From positions 108,451 to 172,450 of the forward strand of contig WQXS01000001.1 in assembly GCA_009784725.1 (NCBI GenBank): a DNA stretch of 64,000 nucleotides. The letters are read 5' to 3'. This document shows positions 51,825 through 60,405 of this stretch, piece by piece; the first letter of the stretch is position 1, and each line of letters starts with the position of its first letter. Source of the stretch: Oscillospiraceae bacterium (GTDB lineage Bacteria; Bacillota; Clostridia; Oscillospirales; Oscillospiraceae). The notes beneath the pieces were generated by a model, which saw only the letters and a list, made by a program, of their open reading frames with translations, was not told where the DNA came from and searched no databases. The position numbers and the translations under genes are program-made.

Positions 51825-53720
51825 ATGAAGTTTGTAAGCAGCCGCGGTTCGCGTAACAGTGAAGGTACAAAAGACAAAAACGTCAGCAGTGCACAGAATT
51901 TACCTGTGCAGCCTGTACGTTATAATTCACATGTTCAGGTTATAGACCCGCCACAGCCGCAGGTACAGGTTCAAGAGCAAACACCGCCGTCAAAGACATA
52001 TTTTGCCGAATACACGAGAATGACTCTGACCCCCGAACAGCAGACTGCCCTTGAAAGAGTCGCTCAAAAAGCGGCTGCACAACGTGCCGAGGAGCAGCAG
52101 GACAGAACACAGCAGCGCACACAACCTCTGACACGGCAAAGAATTGCAAAGCAGCGTGCCGATTTCAGACGCAATCAAAATGCTTCTTTATCCGGTAAAT
52201 CAAAGTCACGGCAAAAACCGAATGTGCAAAAAAAACCGGGCAGCAAAGCAAAGAATATTGCGATAATCCTTCTTTCGTTTCTTGTTGTTTCAATTGCAAG
52301 CTTTATAGGCTGGTATTACTGGTGGACGGAGTATGCAACATTCGATTATGAGCTTTTACCGGTTGTTGTTCTTCAAGGGCAAAACGTAAATGCCAACGAA
52401 TTTCTTTATCCGAATGATAATATGAGCCGCATTTCTGCAACCTACCGGAACTCCGGATTTATTTCAACCCCGGGGCAGCAGGAGGTAAATATCACCCTGA
52501 CCCGCGGATGGCGGACTGTTGATGCTGTCGCAACACTGCATATTTTGGCAGCTTTATCCCGGCTCGATGTAGAATTTGCCGAGGCGGCTCCCGAGCTTAA
52601 GCCAATCGACTTAATAGCGAATCCTTCGGATGCGGCAGGTGTACCTTTTAATGTGAGTTTTACCGAGCCTCCGCTTGCATTAAATGAATACTCTGTAGGT
52701 GTGCATGCACTTCGTCTTGAACTGAACAATGCGCCGTTTGAAGTCCCTCTTAATGTTGTTGACACAACACCGCCCGCAGCAAGAGCGCTGAGTATTGAGC
52801 GGATTGCCGGGGATACAGTTTCTCCCGAGGATTTTGTTGATGATGTTTTTGATGCTTCGGGAAATGTAACAATCGAATATTATGATAAAGAGCCCAATAT
52901 GAAGGTAGGATATAATCAGATTATTGAAATACTCCTCACCGATATATACGGGAACTCAACGGTTATTAACTCCGAGCTTACAGTAAAGCTTAATCAGTCA
53001 AAGCCTATTATTGAAGGTGCCGAGGATATAGTGCACTTTGTCGGAAGTTCAATTATCTATAGCCGCGGGTTAACGGCAACAGACGATTTCGGAAGGGATT
53101 TAACGGATGAAATCGTCATAGACAGCAGCGGTGTTGACTTAAATACTGTCGGTGTTTATACGGTCCGGTTTTCCGTAACAGATATGTCGGGTCTTAAAAG
53201 CGATGTTATCGAGGTTGAGGTACATGTTCTTGATATCGATATTGATTATGTTTATCAGCGTGTTGACGCAGCTCTTCAGTCAATTTTCTGGAACGGTATG
53301 ACTCAGCGTCAGCAAGTGCAAGCTATATTTAACTTTGTTAAAAATACAATTACATATGCTCCTGCGGGCAGGCCTGCAACAGCCGAAGAAGGTGCTTACA
53401 GGGCTCTGATTGACAGAAGAGGAAATTGTTATAATTACTATTCTCTTTCTGCCGTAATGCTTGACCGTGCCGGAATACCCAACCAGCGGATTGAACGGAT
53501 TCCCGGAACTCCGACAAGGCACAGATGGAATCTTGTTAACCCCGATGATCTTGGCTGGCATCATTATGACTCGGTTCCGAATAATCTCGGTTACGGAAGG
53601 AATCTTGCCTTCTTTACAGAGACACAAGCTGAAGAAGTAACAAGACTTAAAGCAGAACTCACCGGCATACACAATTATTATACATATAATAAAGCTGACT
53701 ACCCGGAGGTGGTACGTTGA
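51825..53720 (+). CDS. Transglutaminase-like surface protein (intact Cys, longest paralogue)
   Basis: A 631-residue protein with a Gln/Arg-rich cytoplasmic region (LTPEQQTALERVAQKAA, then many Gln), a TM helix (about 140-165, ending YYWW), beta domains paralogous to those at 45920 (VVLQGQNVNANEFLYP; VDTTPPAARALS; GLTATDDFGRDL), and a C-terminal transglutaminase-like domain. Catalytic Cys535 is in RRGNCYNYYS, and TRHRWNLVNPDDLGWHHYD follows. The stop overlaps the TTG start of the racemase gene, so the two are coupled. Confidence 0.85.
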   Translation: MKFVSSRGSRNSEGTKDKNVSSAQNLPVQPVRYNSHVQVIDPPQPQVQVQEQTPPSKTYFAEYTRMTLTPEQQTALERVAQKAAAQRAEEQQDRTQQRTQPLTRQRIAKQRADFRRNQNASLSGKSKSRQKPNVQKKPGSKAKNIAIILLSFLVVSIASFIGWYYWWTEYATFDYELLPVVVLQGQNVNANEFLYPNDNMSRISATYRNSGFISTPGQQEVNITLTRGWRTVDAVATLHILAALSRLDVEFAEAAPELKPIDLIANPSDAAGVPFNVSFTEPPLALNEYSVGVHALRLELNNAPFEVPLNVVDTTPPAARALSIERIAGDTVSPEDFVDDVFDASGNVTIEYYDKEPNMKVGYNQIIEILLTDIYGNSTVINSELTVKLNQSKPIIEGAEDIVHFVGSSIIYSRGLTATDDFGRDLTDEIVIDSSGVDLNTVGVYTVRFSVTDMSGLKSDVIEVEVHVLDIDIDYVYQRVDAALQSIFWNGMTQRQQVQAIFNFVKNTITYAPAGRPATAEEGAYRALIDRRGNCYNYYSLSAVMLDRAGIPNQRIERIPGTPTRHRWNLVNPDDLGWHHYDSVPNNLGYGRNLAFFTETQAEEVTRLKAELTGIHNYYTYNKADYPEVVR

Positions 53721-54409
53721 ACAATCCATCACCGGATAGAACCCCGCTCCTTGGTATAATAGGCGGGATGGGAACACAGGCAACCGCATGCTTTTATGAA
53801 AAGCTTCATGCACTTCAAAAGGTTACTGTTGAGCAGGATTACATTAATATTTTACTTTACAGCAAACCTTCCGTCCCCGACCGCACAGCATTTATTACAG
53901 GGCAAAGCACAGAAAGCCCGCTTGATTCGCTTATCAGTGCCGCACGCATTTTAGAGTCTGCGGGTGCTTCTTGTATTGCTATCCCCTGTGTTACTTCACA
54001 CTATTTTTATAGTGACCTTTCAAGCTCGGTTTGTATCCCTGTAATAAATCTGCTTGAGGAAACTGCTCTTGCCGCTTCCGAAAGGAATGTAAGGAAGGTC
54101 TGTCTTTTGGCTACAAACGGCACAATTAAAGGCAAAGTTTTTGACTCTGCCTTTAAAAAATATAATATTGAAATTTGTACTGTAACCGACGATGCGCAAT
54201 CCTGTCTTATGGAGCTTATTTATAATATAAAATGCGGTGTTCCGTCTGCAAATGATTTGCCGGAGCCTGTTAAGGAACAGGCATATAATGCCGGTGCGGA
54301 GGCACTTGTGCTTGGATGCACGGAGCTTTGCATAGCTTTAGACGGAAGCTCCAAGGTTATTAATACACTTGATGTTCTTGCAGAGGCAGCGCTTAAAAGG
54401 CTGTCATAG
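53717..54409 (+). CDS. Aspartate/glutamate racemase family protein
   Basis: A 230-residue protein with LLGIIGGMGTQAT at the start and both catalytic cysteines: Cys91 (IPCVTSH, usually IPCNTAH) and Cys201 (LGCTEL). Members interconvert L- and D-Asp or Glu, or related acids. The TTG start overlaps the previous stop (TTGA), with GGAGGTGG upstream. The coupling to a cell-surface transglutaminase-like gene, and the nearby amino-acid adenylation enzyme, suggest supply of a D-amino acid for the envelope (inference). Confidence 0.85.
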   Translation: MNNPSPDRTPLLGIIGGMGTQATACFYEKLHALQKVTVEQDYINILLYSKPSVPDRTAFITGQSTESPLDSLISAARILESAGASCIAIPCVTSHYFYSDLSSSVCIPVINLLEETALAASERNVRKVCLLATNGTIKGKVFDSAFKKYNIEICTVTDDAQSCLMELIYNIKCGVPSANDLPEPVKEQAYNAGAEALVLGCTELCIALDGSSKVINTLDVLAEAALKRLS

Positions 54410-54423
54410 CTGCTATATTTTAT

Positions 54424-55794
54424 TTATAGTTTCGGCAGGCTTGCCGCTGCGACCGATTGCCCCATTCTGCGGGTTTTTTCATCGGGTAATAAAATTTCTG
54501 CCGACAGCTCGGGATATTCGTCCTTTAGGACCATCTCGGCTGTTTCTTTAATTATATCCCCGCCTTTACCGCTGACCACCCTGCCGAGCAGCAGATAGCT
54601 TTCCGCTCCGTAAATTTCAACATACTGAGGTATAGTATGCCCGAGGTAGCTGCCGATTGTTTTGAATATGGCTGCTGCTCCTTTATGTCCTTCAGCGAGC
54701 TGCTTTTGAACGGCTTTTAGTTTTTTCGCAGGGGTATCATAACCGCTTATATCAATATCTGCTGCGGGTGCGAGCTTTATTACCGCTTCCTGGCAGAAAT
54801 ACTGGACTCCTACACCGATATCCTTTGTCCACACATCTGCTGCTGCATCAGGTGAAAGGTCGGCAGGGGCAAACGCAAGCTCGCTTATACGGTTTGAAAG
54901 ATTTCCGGTTTTATCAATAAACCCGCCGATATAACTTGTTCCCATTGCAAGGCCGAGTATATTCTTTTTACTCAGGCATATTGCTCCTGCAAGTGCTGCA
55001 ACATCCCCGTCGTTTGCTACCTCAAACGGAATGTCTTTCCCTACTGCGCTGACTGCCTGTGCATATATATCCTTGATTCTTGTTGCGTAAAGATTCTCGG
55101 GTACTTCACCGTACAGCTGTGCGTAAAGAACCTTGTTGTTTCCGACAAGCCCGGCAGATGATATTCCGATTGCATCCACTCTTGGCAGATGCTCTGCAGC
55201 TTCCTTCATTGCAGCAGTAATATTTGCCAGATGGTAATCCGGATCGCTGTTTGTTTTCGGGTTCCAGACAGTTTCGTTGCTATAAACTGCCTCACCGTCA
55301 ATTACCGCTGCAACTTTATAATCACTGCCGCCAAAATCGACACCTACTCTGCAGCCGTCAAAATGTCCTCCGACTACTTTTTTTGATTCATACGGCTCGG
55401 GAAGCTTGTCACATCCGATTATTTCAAAAGCTTTTTGATAAACCCTGCTCATGAACTTTGCGTCAAATGCACGTGCTCCGTCCGGTGAGTAGATTTGTTT
55501 TAATTTACCGATAATTGAAGCATCACCGTTAATATATATTTTGAACCCGCCCTTTTGCCAAAGCTCGAATTTAAGCAGACGCTCGGTATAAAGCAGGTCG
55601 GCCTCGGCGTTTTCTTCGCCGCCTTGTATAAATGTGGATTTTACAAATATCTGGTTGTCGTTTCGTTCAATGGCAAATGAAAACGGCTGCTTTGCTGTTT
55701 TTAAGTATGCCTTGTTAAACTTAAATACCGGAATGAATCCGGGGTCGAGTTCGGGTTTGTTTTTGATGTCTAAGCTGATGTTTAAGTATTGCAT
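54424..55794 (-). CDS. ROK-family sugar kinase-like protein with N-terminal extension
   Basis: A 456-residue protein. About 150 N-terminal residues have no clear kinase motif (they may form a ligand or scaffold domain); an actin-like ROK kinase fold follows with phosphate-1 motif RVGVDFGGSDYKVAAV, GISSAGLVG, VANDGDVAALAGA and the adenosine-site LGLAMGTSYIGG. Likely phosphorylates an amino sugar or hexose. Same strand and 69 nt downstream of the AGE epimerase gene, with GGAGG at the start. The pair resembles ManNAc kinase/epimerase modules. Its 3' end is 14 nt from the convergent racemase gene. Confidence 0.75.
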   Translation of the reverse strand: MQYLNISLDIKNKPELDPGFIPVFKFNKAYLKTAKQPFSFAIERNDNQIFVKSTFIQGGEENAEADLLYTERLLKFELWQKGGFKIYINGDASIIGKLKQIYSPDGARAFDAKFMSRVYQKAFEIIGCDKLPEPYESKKVVGGHFDGCRVGVDFGGSDYKVAAVIDGEAVYSNETVWNPKTNSDPDYHLANITAAMKEAAEHLPRVDAIGISSAGLVGNNKVLYAQLYGEVPENLYATRIKDIYAQAVSAVGKDIPFEVANDGDVAALAGAICLSKKNILGLAMGTSYIGGFIDKTGNLSNRISELAFAPADLSPDAAADVWTKDIGVGVQYFCQEAVIKLAPAADIDISGYDTPAKKLKAVQKQLAEGHKGAAAIFKTIGSYLGHTIPQYVEIYGAESYLLLGRVVSGKGGDIIKETAEMVLKDEYPELSAEILLPDEKTRRMGQSVAAASLPKL

Positions 55795-55863
55795 TTGGTA
55801 CCTCCAAAAAGATGCAGAGACCGGACGGTTAAGGTGGTGCGGTTCTCCGGGGTTTGTTATGTA

Positions 55864-57030
55864 TTATATTGACTCAAGTTCCTGTGCGCATATTAACAAA
55901 GCTCTCGGTAAATGGAACGGGCCTTTCCACATTGAGCCTTTGAGGGTGTTTGATACTGTGCCGTCTCTGTGCAGATAGCCGTACCATTCTCCGTTTTTTG
56001 TGTCTGCAAAACGGGTAAATGAATAGTCGTGTATTTTATCGAACCACTTTTCGTATTTCTCTTCTCCGGTTATTTTATTTGCCATGATTGTCGCAATCAA
56101 TGCTTCCGTGTGCGGCCACCAGAGCTTCATATCCCACTCAAGCTGCTCGGGCGGTTTGTTTTCTATATCTACAAAATAAAGTATACCACCGTGTTTTTTA
56201 TCCCAGCCCAGTTCAAGTGAGCATTCGAGTATATCTACGGCAGTTTTTGTCATTGCCTTGTCGTTTCTGTACAGACCTTCACGCATGATAAACCATGCTG
56301 TTTCAATAGCATGCCCGGGGTTAATAAGCCTGCCTTGCGGAGAATCGAGACGCTCGCCGCCGGGACCGACATTTTCAAATAGTGCTTTATACTCGGGTTT
56401 GTAGAAATCCGTAAATATTGTGCTGACAAATTCCATTGCAAGCTCGTCATAATGCGGTTGCTGTTCAATTTCACGCAGATTTTGAAGCGTCGAAAGCAAT
56501 ATCATCGGTAAGGAATGATTCTTGGTTGTTCTTGTATTCGGGTCGATTTTCGGAGCGATACCCATCGGGTCTCTGTAAATTGATAATACCTTGTTAAACA
56601 GTTCTTTGGCTTTTTTAAGCGCTTCAGTATCGCCTGATGCTTTGTAATATTCCGCAAGACCCGATATCGCAAATGTTTCGCTGAACACATAGCGGCGTTT
56701 TTGAAGGGGTTTTCCGTCCATTGTTACCGAAAAGTACATTTTTCCTGTTTCATCGGCACAGTGATTATCGAGGAAGCTGTATATATTTTTTGCCGTTTCA
56801 AGCCATTCGTCACGTTTTTCCAAGGTGTTATACATTCGGGAGTACATCCATAGGGCTCTGCCTTGAAACCATACGGATTTATCGGTATTATATATGTTGC
56901 CTTCCTCGTCGAGGCAGGTGAAAATCCCGCCGTATTTATTGTCGAGTGCGTGCTTTGACCAGAAGTCCATAACATCAAGCAAGCTTTTTTTGTAATGCAG
57001 GTGAAGCTGTTTTGCTTTTTCTTTTTCCAT
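55864..57030 (-). CDS. AGE-family epimerase (N-acylglucosamine or cellobiose 2-epimerase)
   Basis: A 388-residue (alpha/alpha)6-barrel enzyme with family motifs GGIFTCLDEEG, KSVWFQGRALWMYS, INPGHAIETAWFI (catalytic His region) and KLWWPHTEALIA. It epimerises the C2 of N-acylglucosamine or of the reducing glucose in cellobiose. The linked ROK kinase favours an amino-sugar role, but the two cannot be separated by eye. AAGGAG is correctly spaced before the ATG, and TATAAT occurs about 40 nt upstream on the minus strand. Confidence 0.85.
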   Translation of the reverse strand: MEKEKAKQLHLHYKKSLLDVMDFWSKHALDNKYGGIFTCLDEEGNIYNTDKSVWFQGRALWMYSRMYNTLEKRDEWLETAKNIYSFLDNHCADETGKMYFSVTMDGKPLQKRRYVFSETFAISGLAEYYKASGDTEALKKAKELFNKVLSIYRDPMGIAPKIDPNTRTTKNHSLPMILLSTLQNLREIEQQPHYDELAMEFVSTIFTDFYKPEYKALFENVGPGGERLDSPQGRLINPGHAIETAWFIMREGLYRNDKAMTKTAVDILECSLELGWDKKHGGILYFVDIENKPPEQLEWDMKLWWPHTEALIATIMANKITGEEKYEKWFDKIHDYSFTRFADTKNGEWYGYLHRDGTVSNTLKGSMWKGPFHLPRALLICAQELESI

Positions 57031-57109
57031 AATGTATACTCCTTGTTAAGAAAATTTTCATCTATGATGTATTATATCACAATCGCGAAAGGAATGGGGC
57101 TTTGGTTTT

Positions 57110-58726
57110 ATGATTAATGTTTTAAGTTATTTGGAGCAGACATTAGAGCATATGCCCGATAGAAATAAAGTTGCCTTTTACGGAACAGGCGGCGAAAAAT
57201 TGACTTTTAATGAGCTTTACGGCTATGCCCGTTCCTGCGGAAGTTATTTGCTCGCAAAGGGTATTAAAAAACAGCCTGTTGCGGTTTTTATGCAGAAAAG
57301 CCCTGCGATGATTGCCGCTTTTTTCGGTTGTGTTTATGCTGGCTGCTACTATATCCCTCTTGATGCTGAAATGCCCGCTTTCCGCATACGGCTTATTTTA
57401 GAAGCGGTTAATCCTGCGTTGATTATATGTGATGAGGCAACGGTTGGTCTTGTTTCCGAGTGGGGTTTTAGCTGTCCTGTTGCAAATGCAAATGATACGT
57501 TTGCCTGCTCTGTTGATGAAGCTGCCTTGTCTGCCGTGCGGGATGGGGCTATTGACACAGACCCGCTTTATGTCGTTTTTACATCGGGGTCGACAGGTAT
57601 ACCAAAAGGGGTTGTCGCAACTCACCGTTCGGTTATTGATTATATTGAAAATCTTTCAGTTGTACTTGGTGTCACAGAGGATACAGTCTTCGGTAACCAG
57701 TCGCCGCTTTATCTCGATGCGTGTCTGAAAGAGGTTTATACGACGATTAAATTCGGGTCATGTGCTTATCTTATTCCTCAGTCACTTTTTATGTTCCCGG
57801 TTAAGCTTATTGAATACATCAATGAAAACAAAATAAATACAATCTGCTGGGTTGCCTCGGCTTTGAGCCTTGTTGCGGGGCTTGGAGCGTTGAAATCCGC
57901 TGTCCCGAAGACTCTGCATACAATTGCATTCGGCAGCGAGGTTTTCCCTGTAAGGCATTTTAATATCTGGAGAGAACTTTTGCCGGATACCCGTTTCATT
58001 CACCTTTACGGCCCTACAGAAGCAACGGGAATGTCGTGTTTTTGCGAGATTACACGTACTTATACCGAGGATGAGTCAATACCAATCGGAAGGCCTTTTC
58101 AGAATACCGAGATTATTTTACTCGATGATAATGATTCTTTGGCAAAGGACGGAGAACCCGGTGAAATCTGCATACGTGGAACATGCCTTTCCCCCGGGTA
58201 TTTCGGCGATGTTGAAAAAACATCAAAGGCCTTTGTTCAAAACCCGCTTTCGGCTTTTCCCGATTTGATTTACAGAACCGGAGACCTGGGCAGACGCGGT
58301 CCTGACGGCGAGCTTTACTATATTTCAAGGCGCGACCATCAGATTAAACACATGGGTCACAGAATCGAACTCGCAGAAATCGAATACGTCGCAAACACCT
58401 GCCCCGACATAGGCCTGGCATGCGCAGTATTCGACAATGCAAGCAGCAAAATAGTTTTGTACTACGTTACCGGAAGACAGGGGGACGGTTCTTCTGTCTT
58501 GTCAGGTAATAATAAAAACTCGCAGCATTCAAAAAGCAAGACAGAAGAACCGTCCCCCTGTCTTAAAGCATACTTAAAAGCTAACCTGCCCCGTTACATG
58601 CTGCCGCAGGTTGTTATAGAGCTCGATGAAATGCCGCAAACCCCCGGCGGCAAAATCGACAGGGTTTCATTGCTTGGAAAATACATGGACGAGAAGGAGA
58701 AAAAAAATAATGAGCGTTTTACTTGA
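57110..58726 (+). CDS. Amino-acid adenylation enzyme (DltA-like) carrying a repeat insertion
   Basis: A 538-residue stand-alone A-domain. Visible motifs are FTSGSTGIPKG (A3, about 156-166), GNQSPLYLDACLKE (A4 region, with an Asp positioned to hold an amino group), LYGPTEATG (A5), YRTGDLGRR (A7), GHRIELAEIE (A8) and PGGKIDR (A10 Lys). The A4 Asp and the downstream carrier protein argue for amino-acid rather than fatty-acid activation. Residues about 455-485, between A8 and A10, are encoded by a perfect palindromic GGGGACGGTTC element read in frame. The ribosome site AAAGGA is unusually far (16 nt) from the ATG. Confidence 0.85.
   Translation: MINVLSYLEQTLEHMPDRNKVAFYGTGGEKLTFNELYGYARSCGSYLLAKGIKKQPVAVFMQKSPAMIAAFFGCVYAGCYYIPLDAEMPAFRIRLILEAVNPALIICDEATVGLVSEWGFSCPVANANDTFACSVDEAALSAVRDGAIDTDPLYVVFTSGSTGIPKGVVATHRSVIDYIENLSVVLGVTEDTVFGNQSPLYLDACLKEVYTTIKFGSCAYLIPQSLFMFPVKLIEYINENKINTICWVASALSLVAGLGALKSAVPKTLHTIAFGSEVFPVRHFNIWRELLPDTRFIHLYGPTEATGMSCFCEITRTYTEDESIPIGRPFQNTEIILLDDNDSLAKDGEPGEICIRGTCLSPGYFGDVEKTSKAFVQNPLSAFPDLIYRTGDLGRRGPDGELYYISRRDHQIKHMGHRIELAEIEYVANTCPDIGLACAVFDNASSKIVLYYVTGRQGDGSSVLSGNNKNSQHSKSKTEEPSPCLKAYLKANLPRYMLPQVVIELDEMPQTPGGKIDRVSLLGKYMDEKEKKNNERFT
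58474..58564. repeat. Perfect palindromic GGGGACGG element inside the A-domain gene
   Basis: Arms 58474-58501 and 58537-58564 are perfect 28-bp reverse complements (AAGACAGGGGGACGGTTC...) around a 35-nt loop. The whole element is translated in frame. Confidence 0.9.
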
Positions 58727-58940
58727 AATCTTACAGGAAATGCATGACGATGTTGACTTTGAAACTCACACAACACTAATCGATGACAATGTCATTGACT
58801 CATTTGATATTATCACCCTGATAGCAGAAGTCGACGACCGCATCGGCGTAACCATCCCCGCCGACGAACTCATCCCCGAAAACTTCAACTCCTACACCGC
58901 CATCAACGCACTAATCAAACGTCTCGAAGACGAGGAATAG
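58710..58940 (+). CDS. Acyl/peptidyl carrier protein (DltC-like)
   Basis: A 76-residue carrier protein with phosphopantetheine attachment Ser31 in NVIDSFDIITLIAEV. The four-helix pattern is intact and strongly acidic. The ATG overlaps the end of the adenylation gene by 17 nt, with GAAGGAG upstream, so the enzyme and its carrier are co-translated. It would carry the activated amino acid to a membrane acyltransferase such as the MBOAT at 44261 (inference). Confidence 0.9.
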   Translation: MSVLLEILQEMHDDVDFETHTTLIDDNVIDSFDIITLIAEVDDRIGVTIPADELIPENFNSYTAINALIKRLEDEE

Positions 58941-58955
58941 GGCAATGCTCTTTAA

Positions 58956-59006
58956 TGGGGGACGGTTCTCCTGTCTCATAGACACAAGAACCGTCCCCTT
59001 GTGTTT
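58956..59006. repeat. GGGGACGG-family inverted pair
   Basis: GGGGGACGGTTCTCCTGTCTC and GACACAAGAACCGTCCCC face each other after the carrier protein gene. Confidence 0.75.
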
Positions 59007-59027
59007 TGCCGGATAAAGATGTTTACA

Positions 59028-59056
59028 AGCGGAGTAACCCGTCGGGTGTGATTTTG
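59028..59056. repeat. 29-bp direct repeat, left copy
   Basis: GCGGAGTAACCCGTCGGGTG followed by TGATTTTGG. An identical copy occurs at about 60045-60073, so the pair brackets the higBA-type module. CCCGTCGGG is itself palindromic. Confidence 0.8.
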
Positions 59057-59105
59057 GGTGCCTTTTTCTTATCAAACGACCAGACTTGCATTTTGTAGAA
59101 AACAC

Positions 59106-59426
59106 TTAACTTCTGGTTACTATAGAGAACCTTTCAAACAGTGAATTATCATGGGTTAAAAATTCCAACATACGGTTTGCAATACCTGATGGGCGGTTTA
59201 CACCCATCTCCCATGCTTCGACAGTCTTGACAGATACACCTAACGCTTTGGCAAATAATCTTTGTGACATATTTTGCTGTAATCTGATAGCTTTTATTTC
59301 TTTTGAAGTGTAACAATTAACCGGTGTTATTGTTATCTTATCAACTTTCGTTCCATGCAGATTCCCACGCTCATATTCAATGCCTTCATTTAACCCTTGC
59401 TTTATGGACTCAAAAACACTATTCAT
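59106..59426 (-). CDS. higA: HigA-like helix-turn-helix antitoxin
   Basis: A 106-residue Xre/HTH-type protein; the HTH is C-terminal (about 55-95): SQRLFAKALGVSVKTVEAWEMG. The N-terminal 45 residues would contact the toxin. Its ATG overlaps the toxin stop by one base (TAATG). It would repress the promoter at 59795-59823 through the palindrome there. Confidence 0.85.
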   Translation of the reverse strand: MNSVFESIKQGLNEGIEYERGNLHGTKVDKITITPVNCYTSKEIKAIRLQQNMSQRLFAKALGVSVKTVEAWEMGVNRPSGIANRMLEFLTHDNSLFERFSIVTRS

Positions 59427-59773
59427 TATTTTTCCTGCTTTCTAAGTTCATTTTTTAGAATTTTAACTAACTCCTTAAGTTCATTTCTTTCTGCTTGACT
59501 TAAGTTATCCATTTCACCTTTTGCATAAACAGTTATAAAATAAGTCTTGTTATAACCGGCAAAATCTATGTAGATAACTCTTGCTCCACCACTTTTTCCT
59601 TTGTTATTAAAAGCAACTCTTAATTTTCTTATCCCACCTGTACCTTGAATCATGACACCACAAGCCGGATTTAGCAAAATTCTTATTTCAACACTTAAAA
59701 TATCGTCTTCTATCAATCCAATATGTTGACATTGCTTTTCGAACTCAAAAAGTCTTATAAACTCTCTGGTCAT
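59426..59773 (-). CDS. higB: HigB/RelE-like mRNA interferase toxin
   Basis: A 115-residue RelE/HigB-superfamily protein with GGIRKLRVAF, SGGARVIYIDF and YFITVYAKGEMDNLSQAE, the typical strand and tail signatures. It would cleave ribosome-bound mRNA. The ATG at 59773 has GAGGA upstream; the longer frame up to 59860 runs through the promoter. Toxin-first order with the HTH antitoxin downstream is characteristic of higBA. Confidence 0.85.
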   Translation of the reverse strand: MTREFIRLFEFEKQCQHIGLIEDDILSVEIRILLNPACGVMIQGTGGIRKLRVAFNNKGKSGGARVIYIDFAGYNKTYFITVYAKGEMDNLSQAERNELKELVKILKNELRKQEK

Positions 59774-59794
59774 ATAAACGTCCTCGTTTCTTTC

Positions 59795-59823
59795 ATAATA
59801 CCCTATTACATAGGGGTAGTCAA
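59795..59823 (-). promoter_or_regulatory. higBA promoter with palindromic operator
   Basis: On the minus strand, TTGACT (59818-59823), 17 nt, TATTAT (59795-59800). The spacer carries the inverted repeat CCCTAT-TAC-ATAGGG (59801-59815), a probable HigA operator. Confidence 0.75.
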
Positions 59824-59860
59824 GTGGAATTTCAACCTTAAGATATCCCGACCATAGCAC

Positions 59861-60226
59861 AAAGTAAATTTCCGTTCAATATGAATATAATGTAGAAAAC
59901 CGATTTCGCAAAACCCTGTAATTGCAGGTGGATTGACAAAATGATGCAACTTAAAATGTAGAAAAATCACAATTTGAAGAAAGGTTTTCACCACTCATTT
60001 CATCAGTTGCGAATTAAACAATTTAAAGAAAACCAAAAAAACCCGGCGGAGTAACCCGTCGGGTGTGATTTTGGTGGAAAATTATTTTTGATTTGTTGCA
60101 GTTATGGTACTGATATGGTGTACATCTGATGTACGGGGTGTGTTATGTCAGACTTAATGCAACTATTTAATCAAGCGGGGGTTGCACTTACATTGTCAAC
60201 TTACAAATCATAGATGCGAAAAATCA
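59861..60226. other. Intergenic region between higB promoter and the PBECR4 locus
   Basis: No gene is seen. Contents are AATGTAGAAAA motifs near 59889 and 59953 (a related TTTGTAGAAAA is near 59094), the right copy of the 29-bp direct repeat, and AT-rich sequence. No tRNA or integrase site was recognised. Confidence 0.4.
60045..60073. repeat. 29-bp direct repeat, right copy
   Basis: Identical to 59028-59056. Here it is preceded by AAAAAAACCCG, giving a CCCGGCGGAGTAACCCGTCGGG-like hairpin that could terminate leftward transcription. Confidence 0.8.
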
Positions 60227-60255
60227 TTGACTATATAAGCTTATTATGGTATTAT
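60227..60255 (+). promoter_or_regulatory. SigA-type promoter of the repeat-hairpin-PBECR4 locus
   Basis: TTGACT (60227-60232), 17 nt, TATTAT (60250-60255). The predicted transcript starts near 60262, about 200 nt before the nuclease ATG, and covers the tandem repeats and the hairpin. Confidence 0.75.
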
Positions 60256-60300
60256 TAAATTGCTAAAAAGCAAGGTGGGCTGACACCTTTTAATCCGAAA

Positions 60301-60402
60301 TTCTTCCCGGACGAATGTGCCGGTGGTTGGCAGGCAACAGAAAAACCTGTGTTCTTCCCGGACGAATGTGCCGGCAGTTGGCGGACAACAGAAAAATCAG
60401 TC
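60301..60402 (+). ncRNA. Two 51-nt tandem repeats: putative RNA antitoxin (type III-like)
   Basis: Units 60301-60351 and 60352-60402 are exact-length direct repeats, both beginning TTCTTCCCGGACGAATGTGC; they differ at about ten positions. A degenerate partial unit may precede (TGGGCTGACA near 60277). Each unit contains CCGG...CCGG, and the first also CAGG...CCTG, around an ACAGAAAAA stretch. Promoter, short tandem repeats, hairpin and then a nuclease gene is the order of type III toxin-antitoxin loci, whose RNA repeats inhibit the toxin. The frame through the repeats is open for 51 codons but has no start codon, so protein coding is less likely. Confidence 0.5.
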
Positions 60403-60405
60403 ATT

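Noticed and set aside
60301..60402. CRISPR array
   Set aside because: Only two contiguous units with no spacers and no cas genes.
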